Under the pieces are notes generated by a model. It ran no database searches. It was not told the origin of the DNA and saw only the letters and a program-made list of their open reading frames with translations. A DNA stretch of 64,000 nucleotides from Opitutia bacterium ISCC 52 (GTDB lineage: Bacteria; Verrucomicrobiota; Verrucomicrobiia; Opitutales; UBA2995), in NCBI GenBank assembly GCA_014529675.2, contig CP076040.1, forward strand, positions 1,984,001 through 2,048,000. The letters are read 5' to 3'. Position numbers and translations under genes: made by a program. This document shows, piece by piece, positions 1 to 9,396 of this stretch. Each line of letters starts with the position of its first letter. Position 1 is the stretch's first letter.

Positions 1-1
1 T

Positions 2-394
2 TATAAATTTGTCATTTCACCTGGTCCTTTAGTTGGGCCGGACAAAGCCGGCAAAAAAGACAACCACGGCAACGATGTATTTTTCACTGAAGGACAGGAA
101 CTACGTGATTTTCTCAGCGTTCAAAAGAACACCTTTGTGATTTGTGGTGATCGGCACTGGCAGTATATGTCTAAAGATCCTAAGACGGGGCTTATGGAAC
201 TCGGCTCCGGAGCAATAAATGACCAGCATAACTACGGCGGCAATCCAGGGAAAGTTCCTGAGTATCACCAGTATTTTAGCGGGAAAGGTGGATTTCTTGG
301 AATCACGGTCGAAGGCGGGCAGGCCAAGGCGCAATGGTTTACGGCTGATTACAGTGCCGAAAAGCCCAAAGTTCTGTTTACGCAACCGCTTTGA
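2..394 (+). CDS. PhoD-like alkaline phosphatase, C-terminal part (5' end outside window)
   Basis: The reading frame is open from the left edge and ends with TGA at 392-394; about 130 residues are visible. The segment GDRHWQYMS matches the C-terminal 'GDRHW' metal-ligand motif of PhoD-like metallophosphatases, preceded by SPGPLVGPD, a typical late segment of that family. PhoD proteins are secreted phosphodiesterases/phosphatases using Fe/Ca, usually 450-550 residues, so roughly three quarters of the gene lies upstream. An internal ATG at 137 would remove the motif's upstream context and is not the true start. The family call is good; the substrate cannot be told from this fragment. Confidence 0.75.
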   Translation, partial: YKFVISPGPLVGPDKAGKKDNHGNDVFFTEGQELRDFLSVQKNTFVICGDRHWQYMSKDPKTGLMELGSGAINDQHNYGGNPGKVPEYHQYFSGKGGFLGITVEGGQAKAQWFTADYSAEKPKVLFTQPL

Positions 395-493
395 AAAAGA
401 ATGGATACTCTTGGTTGATTCACTGTCTCTAAGTAGTTCATATTTTCGTCAGTCACGTATATCAGTAATCGGTTTAAAATCACCCTCTCTGCT

Positions 494-2449
494 TTGATCG
501 TAGCCGCATGTGGAGGAGTTATTGTTTTCTCCCTTCAACGTGCCGGTAATAAAGTAAACAAAGATCGGCCGAGTTTGGATGAAATTCCTCCGCCCGTGGA
601 AGTTGCCATGGCGAGGCCACAGGAGCTAATGGCTGCTGAGGCAGAACCGGTTATTGAACCGATTGGCGAAATTACGATGAATCTGATTGAGGTTGGGCAT
701 CATCATGTAGCACTGAAATGGGACGACAATGAACGATGGGGTTTTCCCTGGCTTATTCAACGATCCACAAAGTCTGAATTTATAAATCCCACCCAACTAA
801 AATTTAATCAAGCAGCGGATAATACGGATGCAGGTACTTTCCGCTGGCTTGGGATTAATGCCGATAATTATGTGGATATTGATGGCTTGGAGGAGGAGAC
901 TGTTTATTATTACCGAGTAGCTTCGGTAACGAACATGTCCGCGTATCGGAAAAATGGCGACGCCCCTCAGTTTTCAGCTTGGCGATACGGTGAGGTGACA
1001 ACCAAGGCGCTTCCGGAAAAGAGAAAGCAAGTATATGATGTGACCTCTGAAAAATACGGAGCCATTCCAGACGATGGTTTAAATGATTACCCTGCAGTGT
1101 TGGCCGCATACAATGATGCCAGAAAGTCAAAGGGAGGTATGATCTATTTACCGGCTGGTAAGTACGACTTCTGGCCTGAGCATGAGGATATCGAAATTAA
1201 AGAGGGAATCCCCACCATCCGACATGGCAAACGTATACAAAATGCTCTGTTTAATGTAACGGCAGACAACATTACATTTGCTGGCGATGTAGATGCTCAG
1301 GGCGAGCCAAGCACCTTTATTGAATTATTTTTTTGGGGAAAGGTTCCACTGACAAGCTGGTTGGAAGAGGTCAATCGAGACGGATTCGTCGAGAATGCTC
1401 GGAGGTATCATATGTTTGTTTTGGATGACGTAGAAAATTTTACCTTACGTAATCTTGATATCAACGGTGGGGCTGTCCCTGTTCATACCGGAAAAGAATG
1501 GTATTCATTGGATGATAAGCGCTACCAGTGGGATATCTCTCACAAGTTGATTGCTACCTGGGACTCTTCGCAGTCAAAAAACGTTGTTGTCGACAATGTA
1601 GATACGCGGAACTGGCGCGGTGAGGTTTATTATAATGGAGGCGGTTCTCAAAAATTCCTGCTTAAAGATGGATCCGTCTCACAAACGAACTCGTCAATGG
1701 TATCAGGATCCTTTGACCTGGAATTGGTTAATATGACCATTCGTGATTCGGCGAACTCGGGTATCGAATCAGCACTTTTTAGTGGTCAAAAAACTCCAAT
1801 GTCCCGTCATTATTACAACCAAAATCATATCGCCAGAGGATGTACTTTTATTGGTCTCGATCAATCGGAAGCAGGTGTCATGAAAGACCTCCCGGGAGCA
1901 AAGAAAGCGTTCAATGGATGGCTTGTATTTAATTCGGAGGGTACCTATCAGACCGTTACGGATTGTGAGTTCAAAGACCATATCTACGCTGCCTATGGAC
2001 CTTGGTACGAAAGTAGAAACGCGTTCCTTTATAATTCTAAGTTTTATGACCCTGCTCCTGGAGCATCTCATGTATTCTTTACGTGGACCTCTGCTCAGGG
2101 GCAATATCGCCTAAAAGGTGGGTTTAGCGAAGTGATGTGGTTGGACAATGAGTTGGTCTTGAGTAAGGGGCTTAAGAATCATCAACCCGTATTTTATTCC
2201 CAAGTGGGCGGGGCTGCGAAAGGAAATGAATCACCTTGGATTTGGGAAGGATTTCACATTCGCAATGTATCGAGTTCGCCCATACGCGTAAATAGATTCT
2301 GGGTGGATACCTGGGGCTTAGGCGAGGGCCGACAGTTTGCTTACTTTGAAGACTTCACGAAGGATGATTCTATCTCCTTCGACGCTGGATATCTCCAAAA
2401 CTTGAACGCTAGAAAAATACATCCCAATTACATCAATTTCTTTGAGTAA
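494..2449 (+). CDS. Secreted or anchored right-handed beta-helix protein with FnIII-like and pectate-lyase-3-like domains
   Basis: A 651-residue protein. Residues about 50-170 resemble a fibronectin type III module (paired strands ending in VYYYRVASVTN). From about residue 180 the segment YGAIPDDGLND followed by a GGMIYLPAGKYDF strand is the classic start of the pectate-lyase-3/GH28-like right-handed beta-helix, and the rest has the repetitive Asn/Gly strands of such helices. The family includes polysaccharide lyases and glycosidases acting on anionic sugars; the exact substrate is unknown. The first usable start in this frame is TTG at 494, but the frame is open back to 437 and encodes NRFKITLSALIVAACG just before and after it, a signal-anchor that TTG would cut in half. 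The true start may be a non-standard codon (ATC at 461) or a mutated ATG. Confident on fold, unsure of start. Confidence 0.75.
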   Translation: MIVAACGGVIVFSLQRAGNKVNKDRPSLDEIPPPVEVAMARPQELMAAEAEPVIEPIGEITMNLIEVGHHHVALKWDDNERWGFPWLIQRSTKSEFINPTQLKFNQAADNTDAGTFRWLGINADNYVDIDGLEEETVYYYRVASVTNMSAYRKNGDAPQFSAWRYGEVTTKALPEKRKQVYDVTSEKYGAIPDDGLNDYPAVLAAYNDARKSKGGMIYLPAGKYDFWPEHEDIEIKEGIPTIRHGKRIQNALFNVTADNITFAGDVDAQGEPSTFIELFFWGKVPLTSWLEEVNRDGFVENARRYHMFVLDDVENFTLRNLDINGGAVPVHTGKEWYSLDDKRYQWDISHKLIATWDSSQSKNVVVDNVDTRNWRGEVYYNGGGSQKFLLKDGSVSQTNSSMVSGSFDLELVNMTIRDSANSGIESALFSGQKTPMSRHYYNQNHIARGCTFIGLDQSEAGVMKDLPGAKKAFNGWLVFNSEGTYQTVTDCEFKDHIYAAYGPWYESRNAFLYNSKFYDPAPGASHVFFTWTSAQGQYRLKGGFSEVMWLDNELVLSKGLKNHQPVFYSQVGGAAKGNESPWIWEGFHIRNVSSSPIRVNRFWVDTWGLGEGRQFAYFEDFTKDDSISFDAGYLQNLNARKIHPNYINFFE

Positions 2450-2490
2450 TAATCTCCCTGCTGATCCTTTCCTATCTCCCTTGTTGGGTT

Positions 2491-3622
2491 ACATGAAATA
2501 CAATACGTTTATATCTATCGCCTGCCTGCTTATCTATATTTGCGGGATTAATCAATTAAAGGGGCATGGTGATCATTCAGCTCCATTGCATGGAAAAGAC
2601 GAAGCCCATGCTCATGGTTTGGTCTTGGGGCATAACGACTAAAATATGAAGTAGACCTTCATTGGGGGAAAGCGGATCCCTCGGTTGCACCGGTTATCAA
2701 CGCGCATGCCATAGCGGAAAGTCGCGAAGGGCAGATCTATGTTGTTACAGATCATCCTTGGAATGCCTTTGTTGTCTTTGAGAAAGATGGCACCTTTGTG
2801 CGCTCATTCGGGAAGGGCCTGGTTGGCGGTCACGGTCTGGAGTTTTTTGAAAAGGCCGGTGAGGAGTATTTAATCCACGTCGATTGTGGCTGGCACTTCG
2901 AAGCTGAAGGCTGGAATGCCACACCGAACAATGGGCGGGTGACGATCATGAAAACGGATGGCACCATTATGAAGGCATTGCCTACGCCTTTTGAGATGGG
3001 AATCGGTGAACCTGGTGCTAGGCAGTTCATGCCCTGTGATGTTGCGGTGACACCTCAAGGCACGATTCTGATCGCTGATGGCTATGCTACCGATTTCGTG
3101 TTTGAAATGACCATGGAAGGTGAACTCGTGCGTCGTTGGGGCGGCCGAAAAGAAGGGGATCCAGGACATCTGACCAATGCGCATGGGATTTCCATTGATA
3201 TGTCGAATCCCGGACAGCCGCTTGTGTGGGTGCCTTCGCGCAATGAAAACAAGCTTAAGGCTTTCACCCTGGAAGGCGAGTACGTCGAAACCTTGAATCT
3301 TCCCGGTGCCCACGCTGGACAACTATTTTTCAAGGACGACAAAGTTTACACTGCTGTATGCTGGTCAAAGGAAAACGGTACTGGTGAGCGACAGAAGGAG
3401 TCGGGATTCCTGATCATCATGGATCGCAAAACAAAGAAAGTCCTCAGCGCTCCTGGCGGAAACAAACCTGTTTATAAAAACGGACAACTCCAACCGCTCT
3501 ACCAAACCCTTCCTACTTTTTATCACGGGCATGATCTCTATGTGGACAGTGAAAGCGCCATCTACCTCGGTGAATGGAATGCTTATCGTCGCTATCCGAC
3601 GAAACTGACGCCGGTGGAGTAG
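2491..3622 (+). pseudogene. Secreted NHL/6-bladed beta-propeller protein, broken by a frameshift
   Basis: An ATG at 2491 starts a signal peptide (MKYNTFISIACLLIYICG) followed by a His-rich stretch (GHGDHSAPLHGKDEAHAHG), then TAA at 2640. Homologous-looking sequence continues at once in another frame (KYEVDLHWGKADPSVAPV from 2642) through a propeller of about 320 residues ending at 3622 with repeated blades such as MPCDVAVTPQGTILIADGY and NAHGISIDMSNPGQP. Adding one base near 2638-2641 would restore one protein of about 377 residues. NHL-type propellers of this kind resemble peptidyl-amidoglycolate lyase-like and other extracellular propellers; no function can be fixed. A later in-frame ATG at 2798 could make a truncated protein lacking a signal peptide. 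Sequencing error is possible, as it is a single shift. Confidence 0.7.
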
Positions 3623-3634
3623 GGGCAGTCTTTT

Positions 3635-3660
3635 TGTAGGAGCAAGTTGCGTGCGTGACC
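3635..3660 (+). repeat. REP-like element, TGTAGGAGC type
   Basis: Starts with TGTAGGAGCAAGTTGC, the same core (TGTAGGAGC) as the perfect inverted pair at 10942-11111. It lies in the 238-base gap between the propeller pseudogene and the PSD1 gene. TAGGAGC-type intergenic palindromes are common in many Gram-negative genomes. The rest of the gap (3661-3860) has no feature I can support. Confidence 0.4.
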
Positions 3661-3860
3661 TCCGGGGTGACACCGTCGATCCTTGCTTTTCTTCTGTATT
3701 CGGACCGCTCGGCGATCGGTCCCTACCTCTTACTCGGTTTCATTTTCTGTCTGAAGGTAGGGCGCTATCGCCGAAAGCGCCGTTTCAATTGATCAGCAAC
3801 AAGCCGTCCAATTATCCTCGACAGATAGATACTCTCACGCTTTTTTAGCAGGTGTTCTCA

Positions 3861-6716
3861 ATGTTTGCCCCTGCGAAGAAATCGTCTGCCTTTATTTTTT
3901 CGAGCCTCTGGGTGCTTGTAGGCTTGGCCTTGCCCCTTGCTGCGTCACCCGAGCAGGAACAGTTTGAGAAAAAAATCCGTCCTCTTTTGCTGGGAAAATG
4001 TATCGAATGCCATGGTCAGGATCAGCAAGCTGGCGGATTGCGTTTGGATAGCAAGGAGGGGTGGCTAACCGGTGGCGCAACAGGTCCAGCTGTTCAAGCA
4101 TCTGACGCAGAAGGAAGTTTGTTGCTTCAGGTGTTATCCGATGACTCACATAAAGCCATTGCTCTTTCCAAAAATGAGATCCACGAGCTTAAGCTTTGGA
4201 TACAAGCGGGTGCATTTGATCCTAGGGTAAATACGAATAACTGGCAGAACCTTCCCAACGCTGACCGGGCAAAAGGTCATTGGTCGTTTAAAGCTGTTCA
4301 AAAATCCACTCCGGCAACCTTAACAGAGAGTGATTGGGCCAGGTCGACTATCGATCAGTTCATAGTAGCAGCTCAAAAAGAGGCCGGCCTAAACCCGGTG
4401 GCCGATGCGAGCAAGGAACAGTTAGTACGACGCATCTATTTTGCCCTCATCGGACTGCCTCCAACCCCCGAGCAGATTGATGCATTCGTCAATGATTCTA
4501 GGCCCGATGTATTTGAGCGCGTCGTCGATGAACTCCTGGCTTCTCCTCATTTTGGTGAACGCTGGGGACGTCATTGGTTGGACGTCGCTCGTTTTGCGGA
4601 GTCGAGTGGGGGAGGCAGGACTTTATTGTTCAAGGATGCCTGGCGTTTTCGTGATTATGTGATCAAAGCCTTTAATGACGACATGCCTTTTGATCAGCTC
4701 ATAAGGGAACAATTAGCTGGAGATTTGCTTCCTTACGAGGATCCAAAACAGCGAAGCCGCCAATTGACTGCGACCGCCTTTCTCGCTTTGGGCCCGACCA
4801 ACTACGAGCAACAAGATAAGCAGCTTCTTCGATACGATGTCATCGACGAGCAGATCGATACCATTGGGAAGGCGTTTATGGGAATGACGCTGGGTTGCGC
4901 TCGTTGTCATGACCATAAATTCGATCCTGTACCGACCTCTGATTACTACGCCTTGGCCGGTATTTTTAAAAGTACACGTACTTTGTTCAATTATACGGAC
5001 AATGTAGCGCGTTGGGTCGCTACGCCACTGCCTTTGGAGGGACAGGCAGCTAAGGAAATGGCTGAAGCGGAAATGCTATCGAAACAGCTTACGCCTAAGC
5101 TTACTTTTAAAAAGAATGAGCAGAAGCTATGTAATCAACATACGGTGAATGTTCCATCTCCAGGTCTTCCAAAGTCCAGCCGATCCTTTCCAGGAATCAT
5201 TTTGGATGAGCGTTCAGCCGAGGTCGAAGGCGATTGGTTGTTCTCGCAGTTCTTTCAAAACTACATCGGTGAAGGCTACTACCACGATGGGGATTCCAGT
5301 AAAGGTGAAGCTTCGCTGACATTTAGGCCTAAGATTCCAATCCCTGGTCTTTATGATATTCGTATCGCCTATTCACCGGCTGCAACGAGGTCGAGTAAAA
5401 CCCCGATTACCATCCGACATGCAGGTGGTGAGACCGAGGTACTGATGGATCAACGGGACCCTTTAACGGAGTATGGGCGATTTCGCTCCATCGGGCAGTT
5501 TGAATTGGAGCCTGGTGACCACAATTTCCTGCGTATCACCAATAAGGATACCGATGGTTACGTGGTGGTGGATGCTGTGCAATGGTTCTTGATCGATGAC
5601 ACTGATCCTGAAAGTCCAGAGAGCAAGCAATACTATGCTGATTTAAAGAATGAAATCGTGGCCTTGGAGAAAGAGCTTAAGCCCATTAGCGCGAAACTGA
5701 AGTCTAGGCCTTTGGCCATGACTGTGAAGGAAGATCCTGAGCCAACAGATTCAGCGATTCGCATTCGTGGTATTCAAAGCCGCAAGGGTGAGGTCGTTCC
5801 ACGTGGATTTTTACAAGTGGCTACCCTCGGAGAAGCACCTTCGATACCCGACACTACTAGCGGTCGCTTGGAATTAGCAGAGTGGATGGTAAGCCCCGAC
5901 AACCCCCTTACTTCGCGGGTCATTGCCAATCGGATATGGACGTGGCTTTTTGGCGCGGGTCTTGTGCGAAGCGTAGACAACTTTGGCACGACCGGCGAAT
6001 CGCCCTCACACCCGGAATTGCTCGATTACTTGGCTGCACGCGTTCATGACAATGATTGGTCCATTAAGGCGATGGTGCGAGAGATTGTTCTCTCAAGAAC
6101 TTGGCAGCTTTCGACGTTACCCGATGAAGAGGCCGTTAAATTAGACCCCGATAATCGTCTCCTTTTGTATTATCCACGAAGACGTCTCGATGCGGAGCAA
6201 TTGCGTGATGCCATTCTCGCAGTGAATGGAAACCTAGATCTCACCATGTTTGGCCCCAACATCGATGGAGCGGGTGAAATTAATGCCAACAATACTGCCG
6301 CTCAGAACGTAGAGTACAACTACGTATTCAAAGATACCCGACGGAGTGTGTATACACCGGCATTTCGGGTAAAAAGACACGAGCTGTTTGAGCTCTTTGA
6401 TTTTGGAAATATCAATTTTTCTCTCGGTCAAAGAAACGTGAGCACCGTCGCGCTTCAGGCACTTTATCTATTGAATAATCCATTTGTTCTAGAACAATCA
6501 AGGGACGCGGCCAAGAACCTGCTTAAACAGGAGAAAGATCCTGAAGGCCGCTTAAACACAGCATTTCTTCAAACGCTTGGCCGAACACCTTCTGCTCAAG
6601 AACGGACTTTGATTAGTGGATACCTTCAGGATGGACTTTCCAGTGAATCTGTTGAAGAATGGTCTTCTGTATTTCAAACTCTATTTGGAACGATTGATTT
6701 TAGATACCTCCAATGA
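3861..6716 (+). CDS. PSD1 and planctomycete cytochrome C domain protein (PSCyt1-DUF1549-DUF1553)
   Basis: A 951-residue exported protein. A hydrophobic signal (FIFSSLWVLVGLALPLAAS) precedes a PSCyt1 module with CIECH at residues 47-51, then DUF1549/PSCyt2 (about 150-370; FGERWGRHWLDVARFAES) with a second CARCH at 346-350, and C-terminal DUF1553/PSD1 (about 655-945; NPLTSRVIANRIWTWLFG). Between them, about 440-580, lies an inserted beta-sandwich ending DGYVVVDAVQW that resembles golvesin/Xly-type carbohydrate-binding domains. Such proteins are typical of Planctomycetes and Verrucomicrobia and are thought to act in extracytoplasmic redox or polymer breakdown; biochemistry is unproven. ATG 3861 is preferred over GTG 3852 because AGGTG lies just upstream. 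The downstream DUF1501 gene overlaps by ATGA, so the pair is one operon. Confidence 0.9.
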   Translation: MFAPAKKSSAFIFSSLWVLVGLALPLAASPEQEQFEKKIRPLLLGKCIECHGQDQQAGGLRLDSKEGWLTGGATGPAVQASDAEGSLLLQVLSDDSHKAIALSKNEIHELKLWIQAGAFDPRVNTNNWQNLPNADRAKGHWSFKAVQKSTPATLTESDWARSTIDQFIVAAQKEAGLNPVADASKEQLVRRIYFALIGLPPTPEQIDAFVNDSRPDVFERVVDELLASPHFGERWGRHWLDVARFAESSGGGRTLLFKDAWRFRDYVIKAFNDDMPFDQLIREQLAGDLLPYEDPKQRSRQLTATAFLALGPTNYEQQDKQLLRYDVIDEQIDTIGKAFMGMTLGCARCHDHKFDPVPTSDYYALAGIFKSTRTLFNYTDNVARWVATPLPLEGQAAKEMAEAEMLSKQLTPKLTFKKNEQKLCNQHTVNVPSPGLPKSSRSFPGIILDERSAEVEGDWLFSQFFQNYIGEGYYHDGDSSKGEASLTFRPKIPIPGLYDIRIAYSPAATRSSKTPITIRHAGGETEVLMDQRDPLTEYGRFRSIGQFELEPGDHNFLRITNKDTDGYVVVDAVQWFLIDDTDPESPESKQYYADLKNEIVALEKELKPISAKLKSRPLAMTVKEDPEPTDSAIRIRGIQSRKGEVVPRGFLQVATLGEAPSIPDTTSGRLELAEWMVSPDNPLTSRVIANRIWTWLFGAGLVRSVDNFGTTGESPSHPELLDYLAARVHDNDWSIKAMVREIVLSRTWQLSTLPDEEAVKLDPDNRLLLYYPRRRLDAEQLRDAILAVNGNLDLTMFGPNIDGAGEINANNTAAQNVEYNYVFKDTRRSVYTPAFRVKRHELFELFDFGNINFSLGQRNVSTVALQALYLLNNPFVLEQSRDAAKNLLKQEKDPEGRLNTAFLQTLGRTPSAQERTLISGYLQDGLSSESVEEWSSVFQTLFGTIDFRYLQ

Positions 6717-8143
6717 ATAACTGTCCGCAACCCATGTCACGCCGCAATGCCTTGAAAAATTTGGCATGCGGTTTTGGCTACATGGCAGCCGCGGGAATCG
6801 CTCAACAAGCTGCTGCTGCTTCGGTTCCGAATCCGCTAGCGGCAAAGATTCCTCATCTGGTTCCAAAAGCCAAGCGAGTCATTTTCTTGTTCATGGCAGG
6901 TGGGGTCAGTCAGGTTGATAGTTACGATTACAAGCCACGATTAGCCAAAGATCATGGCCGCATGCTCGACTTCACTGACCAGCGAATTCTGGCCAAGACA
7001 GGCATGGGTTCCAATCAGCGGGTGATGCAATCTCTTTGGGACTTCAAGCAACGTGGTCAAAATGGTGCTTGGGTATCTGATCTGTTTCCTGAGATGGCGA
7101 AGCACACGGATGATAGCTGTATCATTCGTTCCATGCATACCGAAGGGGTGGCTCACGGTCCAGCGACGCTCTTTATGCATACGGGCTCCCTGAATTTTAT
7201 TCGTCCGTCTGTCGGGGCCTGGGTCAATTACGGTCTGGGAACTGAAAACGAAGACCTTCCAGGGTTTGTCAGCTTAAGTCCGGCTATGGGAAATGGTGGA
7301 CCTCGCAATTACGGCAACGCCTTTCTCCCAGCTGTTTATCAAGGCACCGCACTGGGACGTGCAGGGATGAAAGCAAGCGATCTCGGTATCAATAATTTGC
7401 AGAATGCCTCGATGAGTCCTGATCAGCAGCGCAAGCAGTTTGACCTTCTGCAGGCCATGAACCACGAGCAGTGTCAGAACCAACCAGTCAACACGGAGCT
7501 TGAAGCCGTTATCAATTCTTACGAGCTAGCTTGGCGAATGCAGGCGAATGCACCGGAGGTGCTTGATCTTTCCAAAGAGTCTGAGGCAACCAAGAAACTT
7601 TATGGTATCGATGAGAAGCATACCGACAACTACGGTCGTCAATGCCTCATGGCTCGTCGTATGGCCGAATCAGGCGTACGTTTCATCCAAGTTAACTACG
7701 CAGACAACTCCAATAACCCAGCTTGGGATCAGCACAATGACATGCCTGAGCACAAGGAGCATGCCATGGCGGTGGATAAGCCCATTTCGGGGCTCCTAAC
7801 TGATTTGAAGCAGCGAGGTCTCCTTGAAGATACACTCGTCTGGTGGGGGGGAGAATTTGGACGTACCCCTTACGCCCAAAAGAATGGCGATGGACGCGAC
7901 CACAATCCAACTGGCTTTACAATTTGGCTGGCTGGAGGTGGCGTTCGACCTGGTATGGTTTACGGTTCCACCGACGAGTTTGGTCAATACGCCGTGGAGA
8001 ATCCCGTTCACATGCACGATTTACACGCCACCATTCTACATTTGCTAGGTATGGATCACGAGCGACTGACCTACCGCCACGAAGGTCGAGACTTCCGTCT
8101 TACCGATGTATTTGGTAATGTGGTACATGATATAATTGCGTGA
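6713..8143 (+). CDS. DUF1501 domain protein, Tat-exported, sulfatase/phosphatase fold
   Basis: A 476-residue protein whose ATG overlaps the TGA of the PSD1 gene (ATGA at 6713), so the two are translationally coupled. The N-terminus has a twin-arginine signal, SRRNALKNLACGFGYMAAAG. DUF1501 proteins belong to the alkaline-phosphatase/sulfatase superfamily; visible family segments are FLFMAGGVSQVDSYDYKP near residue 58, WWGGEFGRTPYAQ near 380, and a late HDLHATILHLLGMDH. DUF1501 genes almost always sit beside DUF1549/DUF1553 genes, as here, which suggests a shared extracytoplasmic complex. The reaction is not known; sulfatase-like hydrolysis is a fold-based inference. ATG at 6734 is a possible alternative start just before the RR motif. 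Confidence 0.9.
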   Translation: MNNCPQPMSRRNALKNLACGFGYMAAAGIAQQAAAASVPNPLAAKIPHLVPKAKRVIFLFMAGGVSQVDSYDYKPRLAKDHGRMLDFTDQRILAKTGMGSNQRVMQSLWDFKQRGQNGAWVSDLFPEMAKHTDDSCIIRSMHTEGVAHGPATLFMHTGSLNFIRPSVGAWVNYGLGTENEDLPGFVSLSPAMGNGGPRNYGNAFLPAVYQGTALGRAGMKASDLGINNLQNASMSPDQQRKQFDLLQAMNHEQCQNQPVNTELEAVINSYELAWRMQANAPEVLDLSKESEATKKLYGIDEKHTDNYGRQCLMARRMAESGVRFIQVNYADNSNNPAWDQHNDMPEHKEHAMAVDKPISGLLTDLKQRGLLEDTLVWWGGEFGRTPYAQKNGDGRDHNPTGFTIWLAGGGVRPGMVYGSTDEFGQYAVENPVHMHDLHATILHLLGMDHERLTYRHEGRDFRLTDVFGNVVHDIIA

Positions 8144-8244
8144 TAGAATTTTAGATCGTTTATCTACGCTTAATGATATAGTATCAGGCTTCCCAGCCAG
8201 TGTTTATTTGTTGCGGTTACAAAGGCTAGGAACCCTGTGCTACA

Positions 8245-8991
8245 CTAAATTTCCTCCAGTCGGGTGAGTATTTCTTTCGTAGTTTTCTTTATCTTATTAA
8301 GAGTGCTGGCGTTCGCGATTCTTAAGATATGAAAAGTTTCAAATGTTGCGTAAACTTCTTTGTCGTAAATGATTTCAAAAAATTCCTCCTCTGACAGAGC
8401 GTATCTGGGTGGATTAAAGTGCGTGGAGGTCCTTATGGTTCCACTTAAGCTACCGAACTTTTTTCGCAGCTGTGGTTGTTGAAGCAGCAAACGCTGATCT
8501 CGAAATACTCGAGAAAGGTCATTCCAAATTCGGAGGTGGCTTTCGAGCCTAGCGATTAAATTGATGAATACAGAATCCTTGATAAGACCAATCTCGCCGG
8601 TTGATTGAGCTGAATTTAAAGTACCAAGAACGGGCTGATATTCGATTGTTTTTAGTGCAGCTTCAATTATGGTCCTTAGTTCTTTGGCACTGAGGTCTGT
8701 ATGATTGCTACCAGCGGCCTCAAGAAATTCTTCAAACTTGGTTGTGATAGTTTCTAGTTGTTCCAATGTTTAACTGGTTCCTTCGAAAGTTAGAGCAAAA
8801 TCCCGTTTAAGATTCCCTATCACTTCCAAGCGCTGTTGCTCCTGCTTTCGCCCTTCATTCCAGTTGTTGATCTGCAAGGCGATGAGAATGCCCACCACGA
8901 CGAGGAAAATTTCCCCGATAGCGTAGAGGAGGTATCGCCCTGCCTTTTGCTTGAGTTCCATATGGCGTAGGTAGCGGAGAATAAATGGCAC
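8245..8991 (-). pseudogene. DUF6090 family membrane protein, interrupted by one in-frame stop
   Basis: The N-terminal part (8991 down to 8770, GTG start) has the family hallmark LLYAIGEIFLVVVGILIAL followed by QINNWNE, a single membrane helix. TAA at 8770-8772 stops it, but the same frame continues as TLEQLETITTKFEEFL and runs about 174 more residues to 8245. Joined, the product is about 248 residues, close to the usual DUF6090 length of around 240-250. A single nonsense change (or read error) therefore explains the break. DUF6090 proteins are uncharacterised small inner-membrane proteins, often in multiple copies in marine Bacteroidota and Verrucomicrobiota. Gaps 8144-8244 and 8992-9396 flank it. 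Confidence 0.75.
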
Positions 8992-9396
8992 TTTTATAAG
9001 AGTTCCGAGCGAAGCGACAAGACCGGGCTGCGAAGCAGAACCTGAACAACATATTTAGAGGCTGATGGCGGAAGGATGAAGGCTTAAACTAAGCATCTTG
9101 CATCCGTAGGAGTATCTGAATGTGGGAAATTAAACAGAAGATAACCAAGGTAAAAAAGTTAAATTTTTCATTCTATGACTGATTCTTATTAAACCACATC
9201 AGCGAAAATAAGCGCAGATTAGCGGTTAAAAGTACGTCGCTGCTGGCTCCTCCGTTTTCTCCGTTTCCTTCTGTTCAAATAAAACGCCCCTGTTAGCCCT
9301 CCATCACTGAGCCTCAAAAACAAAGATTGGCTAGGCCATATAAACTGTTTTAATCCTCGCTCATAATCCAACGAACTGACTTTAAAGAATACACTC
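8992..9396. other. Intergenic region without a supported gene
   Basis: About 400 bases between the DUF6090 remnant and the LarA-like gene. I see no gene. Around 9196-9228 there is TCAGCGAAAATAAGCGCAGA then TTAGCGGTTAAAAG, similar in wording to CATTTGCGTTCATCTGCGGT then TAAATTG at 11051-11077; it may be a decayed copy of a dispersed repeat, but two loose matches are weak evidence. Confidence 0.3.

Noticed and set aside
3651-3848. 65-residue ORF in the gap before the PSD1 gene
   Set aside because: Its sequence is Arg/Leu/Pro-rich without any domain, overlaps a REP-like repeat, and has no start context; intergenic noise.
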